A stretch of 64,000 nt of DNA from CAWHNT01 sp963830775 (GTDB lineage Bacteria > Pseudomonadota > Alphaproteobacteria > Geminicoccales > Geminicoccaceae), in assembly GCA_963830775.1 (NCBI GenBank), contig CAWHNT010000031.1, positions 50,604 through 114,603 of the forward strand, read 5' to 3'. The notes beneath the pieces are model-generated. The model was not told the DNA's origin, ran no database searches, and saw nothing but the letters and a program-made list of their open reading frames with translations. A program made the position numbers and the translations under genes. This document shows, one piece after another, positions 8,384 to 16,203 of this stretch (position 1 is the first letter of the stretch; each line of letters starts with the position of its first letter).

Positions 8384-9725
8384 ATGACCCAGCGTCCGCT
8401 CTGCTTCGTCCTGATGCCGTTCGGCACCAAGCCTGCGGCCGCCGGTGCCACCATCGACTTCGATGCGGTCTATCGGGAGCTGATCCGGCCGGCGATCGAG
8501 GCGGCGGGGCTCGAGCCCTTGCGGGCGGACGAGGAGATGACCGGCGGGGTCATCCACAAGCCGATGTTCGAGCGGCTGATCTTGTGCGACTTCGCGGTGG
8601 CCGACCTCACCACCGCCAACGCCAACGTCTTCTACGAGCTGGGCGTGCGGCACGCGGTGCGGCCCTGGAGCACGGTGCTGCTGTTCGCGCAGGGCGGGAC
8701 CCAGCTGCCGTTCGACGTGGCGCCGCTGCGCGCCATCCCCTATCGCCTGACGCCGGGCGGCACGCCGGAGAGCCCGGAGACGGCACAGGGGCTGATCAGC
8801 AGGCGGTTGCAGGAGGCGCGCAACGAGAGTGCCGACAGCCCGATCTTCCAGCTGGTCGAAGGTTTCCCCGACATCCAGCACCTGAAGACCGACGTGTTCC
8901 GCGACCGTGTGCGCTATGCCGCCGAGGTCAAGGAGCGGCTGGCGACGGCACGGCGCCAGGGCCTGGAGGCCGTCCGGGCGGTCGAGCAGGGCCTGGGCAG
9001 GCTCGACGACCACGAATCGGCCGTGGTCATCGACCTGTTTCTCTCCTATCGCGCGGTGAAGGCTTGGCCGGCGATGATCGAGCTTGCCGGCCGGATGCCG
9101 GCGAGCCTCGCCGCTACCGTGATGGTCCGGGAGCAGCTGGCCCTGGCGCTCAACCGCGCCGGCCGCGGCGAGGAAGCCGAGCGCGTCCTCCTGGACCTCA
9201 TCGCCAAGCGCGGGCCCAGCAGCGAGACCTACGGCATTCTTGGCCGCGTCTACAAGGACCGGTGGGAAGCCGCCGCGAAGTCCGGTGAGACGATCCGGGC
9301 GCGGGGCCTGCTCGACCAGGCGATCGAGGCCTACCTGAAAGGCTTCGAGACCGACTGGCGGGACGCCTATCCAGGCGTCAACGCAGTCACGCTGATGGAG
9401 CTGCGCGAGCCGCCGGACCCACGCCGCAAGGCGGCTGATCCCGGTCGTGGGCTACGCCGTCGAGCGCAAGATCGCGGCCGGCCAGCCCGACTACTGGGAC
9501 GACGCCACCCGGCTGGAGCTCGCGGTGCTGGCAGGGGAGCAGAGGAGGGCCGAGGAGGCGCTGGCCGCAGCCCTGGCGAAGGTGCGCGAGGTCTGGGAGC
9601 CGGAGACGACGCTGCGCAACCTCAAGCTCATCCGCGAGGCGCGCGAGCGACGCGGCAAGGCCCAGCCCTGGCTCACGGGCATCGAAGGCGAGCTGGCGAA
9701 GCAGACAGCGGATCAGCCTCGCTGA
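8384..9725 (+). CDS. DUF4071/TRAFs-binding-domain TPR protein with nucleoside-deoxyribosyltransferase-like N-domain (one frameshift)
   Basis: About 446 aa. Residues 1-110 (CFVLMPFG, RADEEMTGGVIHKPMFERL, ADLTTANANVFYELGVRHA) look like a nucleoside 2-deoxyribosyltransferase/TIR-like alpha/beta fold. Residues 200-440 are TPR-like helices of the MAP3K TRAFs-binding (DUF4071) family, with LSYRAV, GPSSETYGILGRVYKDRW and DWRDAYPGVNAVTLME. One extra base near 9437 splits the last 95 residues into another frame; the break falls inside the conserved PVVGYAVERK segment. The function is unknown; some relatives of the N-domain act on NAD or nucleotides. Its 3' end overlaps by 13 bp the end of the convergent ADP-ribosylglycohydrolase gene. 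Confidence 0.7.
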
Positions 9726-10732
9726 CTGCCCGCCGCCGTCGCGGCCAGCTCGACCGCCAGCCGCTCGATCTCCGCCCGCAGCTCGAGCTGGTCGAGCCAG
9801 TGCTGCGGCAGGGCTGCCGGGCCATGCAGGGCACCCACAAGGTGGCCCGCGATGCTGCCGGTGCTGTCCGAATCGCCGTCGTGGTTCACGGCGAGCCGGA
9901 TCGCGTCGGCCGGGTCATGGCCGACCAGCGCGCACCAGACGGCGATCGCCAGCGCCTCCTCGGCAATCCAGCCTTGGCCTAGCTCGCCCGGGACCACTTG
10001 GCGCCGGCCCTTGCCGGCCAGTCGTCTGGCAGCAGCTAGCGCGTCCTCCACCTCGGCGGCTTCCGGGCGGCCGGCCATGCCAGCGTCGGCCTGGGCAAGG
10101 GCTGCTTGCAGGTCCGCCCCGTCGAGGATGGCCGCCAGGGTGGCCGCCAGGTGCCCGGCGGCGAGGTATCCCGAAGGGTGGCCGTGCGTGAGGTGCGCGA
10201 GCTTGCTGCCAAGCTCGAAGGGGTCGCCGAACCTCATGCCGACAAGCCCGGCCGGGGCCACCCGCATCACCCCGCCGCAGCCTTTGCTGTTGTTCACGGC
10301 AGCGCGGCCGAGGCTGCCGCTGCGGCGCAGCGCGTCGAGGCAGGTGTTGCCGGGCGCGCGCCGGCTCCAGAGCGACCTGAGTTCCAGCAGGCCTCCGGCG
10401 TGGGGCTCGACCGGCACGCCGGTCGGTCGCTCGCCCTGGGTGAGGAGCCAGCGCAGATAGGCCCGATGCACGGCCGGCGCCGGGTCGGGCGAGCCCTCCC
10501 GCATGGCCTCGATCAGGCCCTCAGCGGTGAAGAGGGTCATCTGGGTGTCGTCGGTGATGGCGCCGACGCGGCCATAGGCCAGGTCGAAGTCGGCGATTCC
10601 GGCCGGGCCGTAGCGGCGGCGGATCTGGTCCAGGCGCAGGAACTCGACGGGTGCCCCCAGCGCATCGCCGCAGGCGCCGGCGAGCAGGCAGCCGCGGATC
10701 CGCTGGGGCCGGCTCAGGGGCATCCCGGTCAT
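9713..10732 (-). CDS. ADP-ribosylglycohydrolase family protein (ARH/DraG-like)
   Basis: 339 aa. It shows the binuclear Mg2+ site motifs of ADP-ribosylhydrolases: GDALGAPVE near residue 23, TDDTQM near 60, SKGCGGVMRVAP near 150 and NHDGDSDSTGSIAGHLVGA near 285. The family removes ADP-ribose from arginine (ARH1, DraG), and some members are immunity proteins to ADP-ribosylating toxins (Tri1 with Tre1). It is the last gene of a four-gene minus-strand unit that includes an R-S-ExE ADP-ribosyltransferase. It most likely reverses that enzyme's modification; this pairing is inference from motifs and order. Start ATG 10732; ATG 10723 is possible. Confidence 0.88.
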   Translation of the reverse strand: MTGMPLSRPQRIRGCLLAGACGDALGAPVEFLRLDQIRRRYGPAGIADFDLAYGRVGAITDDTQMTLFTAEGLIEAMREGSPDPAPAVHRAYLRWLLTQGERPTGVPVEPHAGGLLELRSLWSRRAPGNTCLDALRRSGSLGRAAVNNSKGCGGVMRVAPAGLVGMRFGDPFELGSKLAHLTHGHPSGYLAAGHLAATLAAILDGADLQAALAQADAGMAGRPEAAEVEDALAAARRLAGKGRRQVVPGELGQGWIAEEALAIAVWCALVGHDPADAIRLAVNHDGDSDSTGSIAGHLVGALHGPAALPQHWLDQLELRAEIERLAVELAATAAGSQRG

Positions 10733-10750
10733 GCCGGCGGCCGAAGGCCG

Positions 10751-10930
10751 CTATTCGTCAGGGTCGCCTGCCTCGGACTGCATCCGGTCCTGCAGCTTGC
10801 GTGAGGCCTTGGGCAGGTTCCGGCGCGCGGGGAAGTCCTTGCGGGCCTGCTCCAGGAAGGCACGCTCCTCGGCCGAGAGGCCGTCCTCCCCCGCGGGCTG
10901 GGCCGCCGGCTCGGGCTCCTGGCCGCTCAT
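10751..10930 (-). CDS. 59-aa hypothetical protein between ART and ARH genes
   Basis: Small ORF whose ATG lies one base after the ADP-ribosyltransferase stop, with the Shine-Dalgarno GGGAGG embedded in the end of that gene. It ends 18 bp before the glycohydrolase start. The N-terminal third is Pro/Glu/Ala-rich; the rest (LSAEERAFLEQARKDFPARR) is a charged amphipathic helix. I recognise no family. Position and coupling say it belongs to the effector unit, perhaps as a partner or antitoxin-like peptide. Coding status rests on the overlap architecture and SD only. Confidence 0.55.
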   Translation of the reverse strand: MSGQEPEPAAQPAGEDGLSAEERAFLEQARKDFPARRNLPKASRKLQDRMQSEAGDPDE

Positions 10931-10931
10931 C

Positions 10932-11834
10932 TCAAACCTCCCACAGGATGATGTGGATCTGGCCTGCCCCGCCCGGCGCCGCCGGGTCGGGCCGAGGCTC
11001 CCGGTCCAGGACCTTGAACCTGGTCCCGGGCTCGAACAGCACCTCCTTCTCCTTGGGGAACATGGAGAAGCCGCTGACGTCCTTGCCGTGCGCGCCCGAG
11101 ATGGTGAACTGGTACCTGCCGTCGAACCCGGTGCCGGCGGCACTGCTGGTGAAGGCGTACTCGGTCACGATCCGACCCCTCTCGTAGCGCTCCTCGGCCT
11201 CCGTGGGCAGGAAGCCCACGCCCCTGGCCGTCGGGCCCGTGGCGTCCGGCAGCCGGGCCAGCGCCCTTCTCGCATGCTCGATATAGTCCTGCAGCCCGGC
11301 CGGCACCGGCTTCCCCTTCTTCGCCTCGCGCAGGGCCGTGTTCAACTCCCGATAGTCGCTGGACGTATAGCCGTAGAGGCCGACCTTCTCGAGGTCGGTC
11401 ATGCCGTGCGTGTCGACCTTGCTCCGCTCGATCGCCTTGTCGACCGACATCAGGTACTGGGTGAACTTCCGGGCACCCATATGGGCGAACATGGGCGCGT
11501 CCTTGCAGGCGGCCACCCGCTCCGTGTAGCTCGCGGCCCTCGCCACCTGGCGGTCGGTGAGCGGCTTGCGATTGCTGGTGAGGCCGAGCTGCCTGAGCAG
11601 CTCATCGGCGATGGCCGCATTGCCGACCTCCTGACGAACCGCGTTCTTGAACGCGACCATCGCCGGGTTCGCCGTGCGCAGCACGCCCACGTCGCGCAGC
11701 CAGTTGCAGAACCGGGAGCCGAGGGTGGAGCTGCTGGCGATCCGGTCCTGCCCGCCTTGCTTCTGCAGCTCGAGGACGCGGCCGGTGGTTGCCTGCGCCG
11801 CACCCCTGAAGTCGGCGAGGGACAGCCCGGGCAT
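10932..11834 (-). CDS. R-S-ExE mono-ADP-ribosyltransferase, probable secreted effector/toxin
   Basis: 300 aa from ATG 11834. The C-terminal half has the layout of arginine-specific ADP-ribosyltransferases: LYGYTSSDYRELNTALR (about 153-169) for the first helix, catalytic Arg in TARGVGF (R204), the STS-like strand YAFTSSA (226-232), and the ARTT motif KEKEVLFEPGTRFKVL with ExE at E262/E264. The two-glutamate motif predicts transfer of ADP-ribose from NAD+ to arginine. Residues 1-140 are helical with no known domain and could hold a secretion signal and chaperone-binding region. There is no Sec signal peptide. The CesT-like chaperone gene lies 14 nt upstream and a small protein plus ADP-ribosylglycohydrolase downstream. 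The target is unknown. Confidence 0.8.
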   Translation of the reverse strand: MPGLSLADFRGAAQATTGRVLELQKQGGQDRIASSSTLGSRFCNWLRDVGVLRTANPAMVAFKNAVRQEVGNAAIADELLRQLGLTSNRKPLTDRQVARAASYTERVAACKDAPMFAHMGARKFTQYLMSVDKAIERSKVDTHGMTDLEKVGLYGYTSSDYRELNTALREAKKGKPVPAGLQDYIEHARRALARLPDATGPTARGVGFLPTEAEERYERGRIVTEYAFTSSAAGTGFDGRYQFTISGAHGKDVSGFSMFPKEKEVLFEPGTRFKVLDREPRPDPAAPGGAGQIHIILWEV

Positions 11835-11848
11835 GCGAGCAGCCCCGC

Positions 11849-12325
11849 TCAGGCCAGGAGGTCGGGCCGGAGCGGCACCACGACCGGCGTCGGTGGCTGC
11901 ACCATCCGCCGGCCACCTTCGCCCATGGCCTTCCCGGCAAGTGCCGTCCAATCGGCCAGCGTGTTGACGAAGGCCTCGAGGGCAGCCTGGAACTCGGGAA
12001 AGGCGAGACCGGCCAGCGGGAGCCGCTGCTCCAGCGTGATCACGCCCGACGCGGGCTCGATCGCCAGGGTGGCACCGCGGCCGCCCTGCCAGAGGAAGTT
12101 GCTCTCCAGCATGGTCTCGAGGAAGGCCTGCGGCTTCGGGCCCTCGGTGCCCTGGATGCTGGCCAGCAGCAGGAGCGAGCCCTGGTCCTCCACGCCCAGG
12201 GAGACCACCAGCTGCCCGTCGAGCTCCAGGGTCAGGCTGGCATCCTCGTCGAGGTGCAGGCCCTCCAGCCCGAGCGTGCGCCCAAGCTCGTCGACAAGCA
12301 GCTGCGCCCGCGCGCCTGCGTCCAT
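11849..12325 (-). CDS. CesT/Tir-family type III secretion chaperone-like protein
   Basis: 158 aa, acidic. The pattern LLVDELGRTLGLEGLHLDED, a beta sheet with LTLELDGQLVVSLGVED, then FLETMLESNFLWQGGRGATLAIE and a C-terminal amphipathic helix is that of class I T3SS chaperones (CesT/SycE fold), which bind an effector's N-terminal region in the cytoplasm. ATG 12325 has GGGAG 8 nt upstream; an earlier ATG at 12340 has no SD and lies inside a palindrome. The ADP-ribosyltransferase follows directly and is the natural client. No secretion apparatus genes are in the window, so a T3SS connection is unproven here; fold recognition is by pattern only. Confidence 0.65.
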   Translation of the reverse strand: MDAGARAQLLVDELGRTLGLEGLHLDEDASLTLELDGQLVVSLGVEDQGSLLLLASIQGTEGPKPQAFLETMLESNFLWQGGRGATLAIEPASGVITLEQRLPLAGLAFPEFQAALEAFVNTLADWTALAGKAMGEGGRRMVQPPTPVVVPLRPDLLA

Positions 12326-12333
12326 GTGCGGAG

Positions 12334-12355
12334 CTCCCATCGCTCTCGATGGGAG
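12334..12355 (-). promoter_or_regulatory. Palindrome covering the Shine-Dalgarno of the chaperone gene
   Basis: Perfect 9-bp arms (CTCCCATCG and its complement) around a 4-nt loop. In the minus-strand mRNA the 3' arm contains GGGAG, the SD for ATG 12325. The hairpin would mask ribosome access, or as DNA the palindrome could be an operator. It sits in the short gap after the FAD oxidase gene. Confidence 0.55.
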
Positions 12356-12403
12356 CAGCTATAGGTGAGAGAAGTTAACGAACCCTGGACAGGGGTGGGG
12401 ACG

Positions 12404-13789
12404 CTAGCGGCTCTCGTACAGGAACGCCCGCCCCGCGGCTTGCCCGTACTCCGGATCGTCCCAGCCCAGCATCTTGCCGGGGTTGAGGAGGCCCAAGGGG
12501 TCGGCCTCGCGCTTGAAGGCGAGCTGGGCCCGGTCGACCTGCTTCATCCCGCCTTCCTCGAGCGTGAAGGCATGCGGGTTGAAGATCGGGCAGCCATGCT
12601 GCTCGTGATGGGCGATGATCTCCAGCAGCCGCTGGTCGGTGGTGTAGCGCACGAGCTGGAGGCCGAAGCAGGCGACCTCGCCGTGGTAGCGGACGAACTC
12701 GAGGTGTACCGGCACCTCGTCGCCGAAGTGGCGGGCCATGCGCTCGACCCGCTCCAGATGGTCGGGTGCCGGGAACAGCGTCTGCAGGTAGGTGATGGAG
12801 CGGTCGTGCTTCAGCGCATGCAGCGTGGTGTGGTTCCAGGTGTGCTCGAAGAGCGGCATCCGCGGGGCTGCCACCTCGTCGGTGAAGCCCTCCTCGATCA
12901 CCCGGCCGGGCCCGCTTTGGAGCAGCTCCAGCAGGGCCTCGCGGGCATGCTCGGCCACCATGACGATGACCACGCTCTCGTCCCGCTCGACCGGCCGGTC
13001 GGGGAACAGGTAGTCGCGTGCCACCGGGCCCGCGATCACCGAGACCAGCTTCTTCAGGATCGCATCCTCGCGCGCCAGGGCGTCGGCGAAGCGGGCGGCC
13101 GCCATCAGCTCCGGGAAGCCCAGCAGCATCTCGACCCAGCGATAGGCGGGGGCCAGCGGCATCTCGAGCTCGGTGATGATACCGTTGGTGCCGTAGGCGT
13201 GGTTGACCTTCTGGATGTCGGCGCCGCGCAGCTCCAGGATCCGCGGCTCGGGCTCCATCGTCACCACCCGCAGGCCAAGTATGTTGCCGCGGTCGCGCAG
13301 CAGGCCCCAGGTGATCGAGCCGATCCCCGAGCTGCCGCCCGCCACGTAGCCGCCGATGGTGCCGGTCTTGTGGGTGCTGGGGTGGAGCCGCAGCTCCTGC
13401 CGGCTGTCCGCGATCGTGGCCGCATCGACTTCGCTGAGCCTGCAGCCGGCCTCGACCCGCACCCGCCCGTGCTGGACTTCCTTGACCGCCGTCATCTCCG
13501 AAAGGTCGAGCACCAGCCCGCCCTTGAGCGGCATCGCCTGCCCGTAATTGCCGGTGCCGCCGCCGCGCGCGGTCACCGGCACCCGGTGCGCGTGTGCCGC
13601 CTGCAGCACCCGGACGACCTCGCCCTCGTCGCGCGGCGTCACCACGGCGTCGGCCGTCACCTGGTCCAGCTGCCGCTTCAGGATCGGGCTGTACCAGTAG
13701 AAGTCGCGCGAGCGCCGCTTCACCTTCTGCGGCTGGGTCTCGACCGCGAGGCCGTCAAGGTCGTGGAGCAGGGCGTCGATATCGGCCAA
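12404..13789 (-). CDS. FAD-binding oxidase, glycolate oxidase GlcD/D-lactate dehydrogenase-like
   Basis: 461 aa from TTG 13789 (AGGA upstream); the frame is open to a possible start at 13915, but the extra 42 residues look non-conserved. A PCMH-type FAD-binding domain (about 50-230) shows VTPRDEGEVVRVLQAAH, ARGGGTGNYGQAMPLKGGLVLDL, THKTGTIGGYVAGGSSGIGS and YGTNGIITELEMPLAPAYRW. The C-terminal substrate domain ends in the FAD-oxidase_C signature DPLGLLNPGKML. The family oxidises 2-hydroxy acids, passing electrons to the respiratory chain or to partner subunits. GlcE/GlcF partners are absent, so the substrate is open. Confidence 0.8.
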   Translation of the reverse strand: MADIDALLHDLDGLAVETQPQKVKRRSRDFYWYSPILKRQLDQVTADAVVTPRDEGEVVRVLQAAHAHRVPVTARGGGTGNYGQAMPLKGGLVLDLSEMTAVKEVQHGRVRVEAGCRLSEVDAATIADSRQELRLHPSTHKTGTIGGYVAGGSSGIGSITWGLLRDRGNILGLRVVTMEPEPRILELRGADIQKVNHAYGTNGIITELEMPLAPAYRWVEMLLGFPELMAAARFADALAREDAILKKLVSVIAGPVARDYLFPDRPVERDESVVIVMVAEHAREALLELLQSGPGRVIEEGFTDEVAAPRMPLFEHTWNHTTLHALKHDRSITYLQTLFPAPDHLERVERMARHFGDEVPVHLEFVRYHGEVACFGLQLVRYTTDQRLLEIIAHHEQHGCPIFNPHAFTLEEGGMKQVDRAQLAFKREADPLGLLNPGKMLGWDDPEYGQAAGRAFLYESR

Positions 13790-14054
13790 GGGGTGCGATC
13801 CTCGCAGGCTGTCTGGGTCGATAGTGGCCGGGCGGGCACCATGGCGTCCAGCGCCCGTCACGCTGCCGGGAAGCCGGCAGATCGAGGTTGACAGCGCCCG
13901 GCGGAGGTCCATCATTCCATGTGACGGTTACGTGGCGGCAGCAAGTGCCCCAGATGCAGGAGCAAGCGCCGTCGCGAGCGTCGGGCCTCGAGCCCCGGCA
14001 GCAGCACTGGCAGGGAGATCGGTAAAGCGATGACTTCACCGGACCAGGAAACCA

Positions 14055-14228
14055 GCCTCCGCTGAGACGGAGGCCGCAGGCCCAGACGGGCTTGCGGACC
14101 CTGACAACCCGACGACATCCACCGGCTCACCTGAGCCGGACATGGTCTGATGACCGAGACATGGCCGAACCCGGCCATCCAGCAGCCCCGTCGAGTCCCT
14201 CGGCGGGGCTTGCGCTTTCGGGCTGCTG
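14055..14228. other. Intergenic region with five tandem hairpins (possible structured RNA or leader)
   Basis: The 480 bp between the FAD oxidase start and the cupin gene has no convincing ORF. It contains in series: 7-bp perfect arms at 14055-14074, 10-bp arms with one G-U at 14074-14097, 8-bp perfect arms at 14122-14139, 7-bp perfect arms at 14161-14178, and a GC-rich stem at 14185-14209. The last competes with a 9-bp pairing of 14180-14188 and 14220-14228. I could not match it to a known riboswitch or to 6S, SRP or tmRNA. It may be a leader of the cupin gene, an independent sRNA or a REP-like cluster. Confidence 0.4.
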
Positions 14229-14271
14229 CATCGACACAAGGCCTCCTTGAGCCTGGACTGGCGGAGGTGCG

Positions 14272-14637
14272 ATGGCCGAGGTGCATTACAGCCGGGGCGA
14301 CAGCGACGAGCGCCCGTGGGGCCGGTGGGAGGTCCTCGACACCGGCGACGGCTTTGCGGTCAAGCGGATCAGCGTGAAGCCGGGCTCGATCCTCTCCCTC
14401 CAGCTCCACCACCACCGTTCCGAGCACTGGGTGATCGTCCAGGGCCGGGCCCGGGTCACGCGCGGCGACGAGGTGCTGGAGCTCTCCTGCAACGAGGCCA
14501 TCTACCTGCCGGTCGAGACGCGGCACCGGGTCGAGAACCCCGGGCCCGGGATGCTGGAGCTGATCGAGGTCCAGGTCGGCGACAGGCTCGACGAGAACGA
14601 CATCGTCCGCTTCGACGACCGCTACGGCCGCGCCTGA
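14272..14637 (+). CDS. Cupin, mannose-6-phosphate isomerase type II-like
   Basis: 121 aa, a single cupin barrel. RPWGRWEVLDTGDGFAVKRI, PGSILSLQLHHHRSEHWVIVQG (metal-binding His cluster and Glu) and LPVETRHRVENPG match the C-terminal isomerase domain of type II phosphomannose isomerase/GDP-mannose pyrophosphorylase. Here it is a stand-alone domain without the nucleotidyltransferase half. It likely interconverts a hexose phosphate or merely binds sugar. GGAGG at 14263-14267 precedes ATG. It is monocistronic and preceded by the hairpin-rich region. Confidence 0.8.
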   Translation: MAEVHYSRGDSDERPWGRWEVLDTGDGFAVKRISVKPGSILSLQLHHHRSEHWVIVQGRARVTRGDEVLELSCNEAIYLPVETRHRVENPGPGMLELIEVQVGDRLDENDIVRFDDRYGRA

Positions 14638-14765
14638 TTGTCCCTGTCGGCGCAGGTCGCGGTTGCCTAGCTTCCCGGCATTACCTAGACCGGTCGGTGC
14701 ATTGGGAAGGTGGCAAAGGCGGCGCCCGCGAGATTTGACGTCGCGAGCACTGGGTCAGAGAAGCA

Positions 14766-15893
14766 ATGAAGATCGGGATTCCCAAGGAACGCCGCGAGCA
14801 TGAGCTGCGGGCGGCGGGCTCGGCGGATACGGTGAAGCGGTACAAGGGGCTGGGGCTGGAGCCGGTGGTGGAGCGCGGTGCCGGCACCGGGGCCGCCATC
14901 CTCGACCAGGCGTTCGCCGATGCCGGGGCCACGCTGGTCGACGACCCGGCCGAGGTGTGGGCCAGCGAGATCGTGCTCAAGGTGCAGCGGCCCGACGCGA
15001 GGAGGAGATGGGGCGGCTGCGGCCGGGCCAGGTCATGGTCGGCATGCTCGACCCGCACATGAGCCGCGAGCAGGTCGACGGCTACGCCAAGGCCGGGATC
15101 GCCGCCTTCGCCATGGAGCTCCTGCCGCGCACCACCCGGGCGCAGGCCATGGACGTGCTCTCCAGCCAGGCCAACCTCGCCGGCTACAAGGCGATGGTCG
15201 ACGTCATGGCGGCCTACAGCCGCGTGCTGCCGATGATGATGACGGCCGCCGGCACCGTCACCCCGGCCAAGATCTTCATCGTCGGTGCCGGTGTGGCCGG
15301 CCTGCAGGCGATCGCCACCGCACAGGCGGATGGGGGCCGTGGTCTCGGCCACCGACGTGCGCCCCGCCGCCAAGGAGGAGATCGAGAGCCTGGGCGGCAA
15401 GTTCGTGGGCTTCATCCCGGAGGGTGCCGCCACCAAGGGCGGCTACGCGCGGCCGCTGACGCCTGAGGAGCAGGCCGAGCAGGCGCGGATGGTGGCCGAG
15501 CACATCAAGGGCCAGGACATCGTCGTCACCACGGCCCAGATCCCGGGCCGCAAGGCGCCGCGGATCGTGACGGCCGAGATGGTGCGCTCGATGAAGCCGG
15601 GCTCGGTGCTCTACGACCTCGCAGCCGAGACCGGCGGCAATGTCGAGGGCAGCCTGCCCGGCGAGACGGTCGAGGAGGGCGGGGTCAAGGTGATCGGCGC
15701 CCGCGGCATCGCCTCGCGCGTGGCGCCGGCCGCCACCGTCCTCTACGCCCGCAACCTGTTCAACTTCGTCCAGCTCCTGGTCGACCCCAAGACCAAGGAG
15801 CTCGTGATCAACACAGAAGACGACCTCGTGCGGGGTGCCCTGCTGACCCGGGACGGTCAGGTGGTGCACGAGGCACTCAAGCCAAAAGGCTGA
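14766..15893 (+). CDS. pntAA: NAD(P) transhydrogenase subunit alpha part 1 (two compensating frameshifts)
   Basis: About 375 aa once the reading frame is restored. It is the NAD(H)-binding dI component of proton-translocating transhydrogenase, cytoplasmic. KIGIPKERREHELR opens the alanine-dehydrogenase-like domain; IFIVGAGVAGLQAIATA is the NAD Rossmann loop; ATDVRPAAKEEIESLGGKF and GRKAPRIVTAEMV are conserved. One base is missing near 15003 and one extra is present near 15330, so the ends share a frame while the middle 110 residues are in another. Conservation on every side argues for sequence error. It is the first gene of the pntAA-pntAB-pntB operon. Confidence 0.9.
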
Positions 15894-15905
15894 GGGGGAA
15901 CGCGG

Positions 15906-16190
15906 ATGGAAGCCATCGATCCCGGGATCTTCGATCTCATCATCTTCGCGCTCGCGATCTTCGTGGGCTACTACGTCGTCTGGTCGGTGACCCCGGCCCT
16001 GCACACGCCTTTGATGTCGGTGACCAACGCGATCTCCTCGGTCATCATCGTCGGTGCGCTCATCGCCACCGGTGCCGGCGGGGTGGCGGCCTTCTTCGGC
16101 TTCCTGGCCGTGGTGCTGGCGGCGGTGAACATCTTCGGCGGCTTCGCCGTCACGGAGCGGATGCTCGCCATGTTCAAGAAGCGCGGCTGA
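15906..16190 (+). CDS. pntAB: NAD(P) transhydrogenase subunit alpha part 2
   Basis: 94-aa integral membrane protein forming the alpha part of the proton channel (dII). It has three to four hydrophobic helices and the conserved HTPLMSVTNAISSVIIVGAL stretch, ending in a basic MFKKRG tail. The split of alpha into two polypeptides is typical of alphaproteobacteria. It sits 12 bp after pntAA and 13 bp before pntB, with GGGGGA-like SD sequence upstream. Confidence 0.93.
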   Translation: MEAIDPGIFDLIIFALAIFVGYYVVWSVTPALHTPLMSVTNAISSVIIVGALIATGAGGVAAFFGFLAVVLAAVNIFGGFAVTERMLAMFKKRG

Positions 16191-16203
16191 GGCAGGTCCC
16201 CGC

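Noticed and set aside
14055..14100. TPP or SAM-II riboswitch in the cupin leader
   Set aside because: A CTGAGA loop and a GGCTTGCGGACC string recall those classes, but the remaining conserved elements of either are absent.
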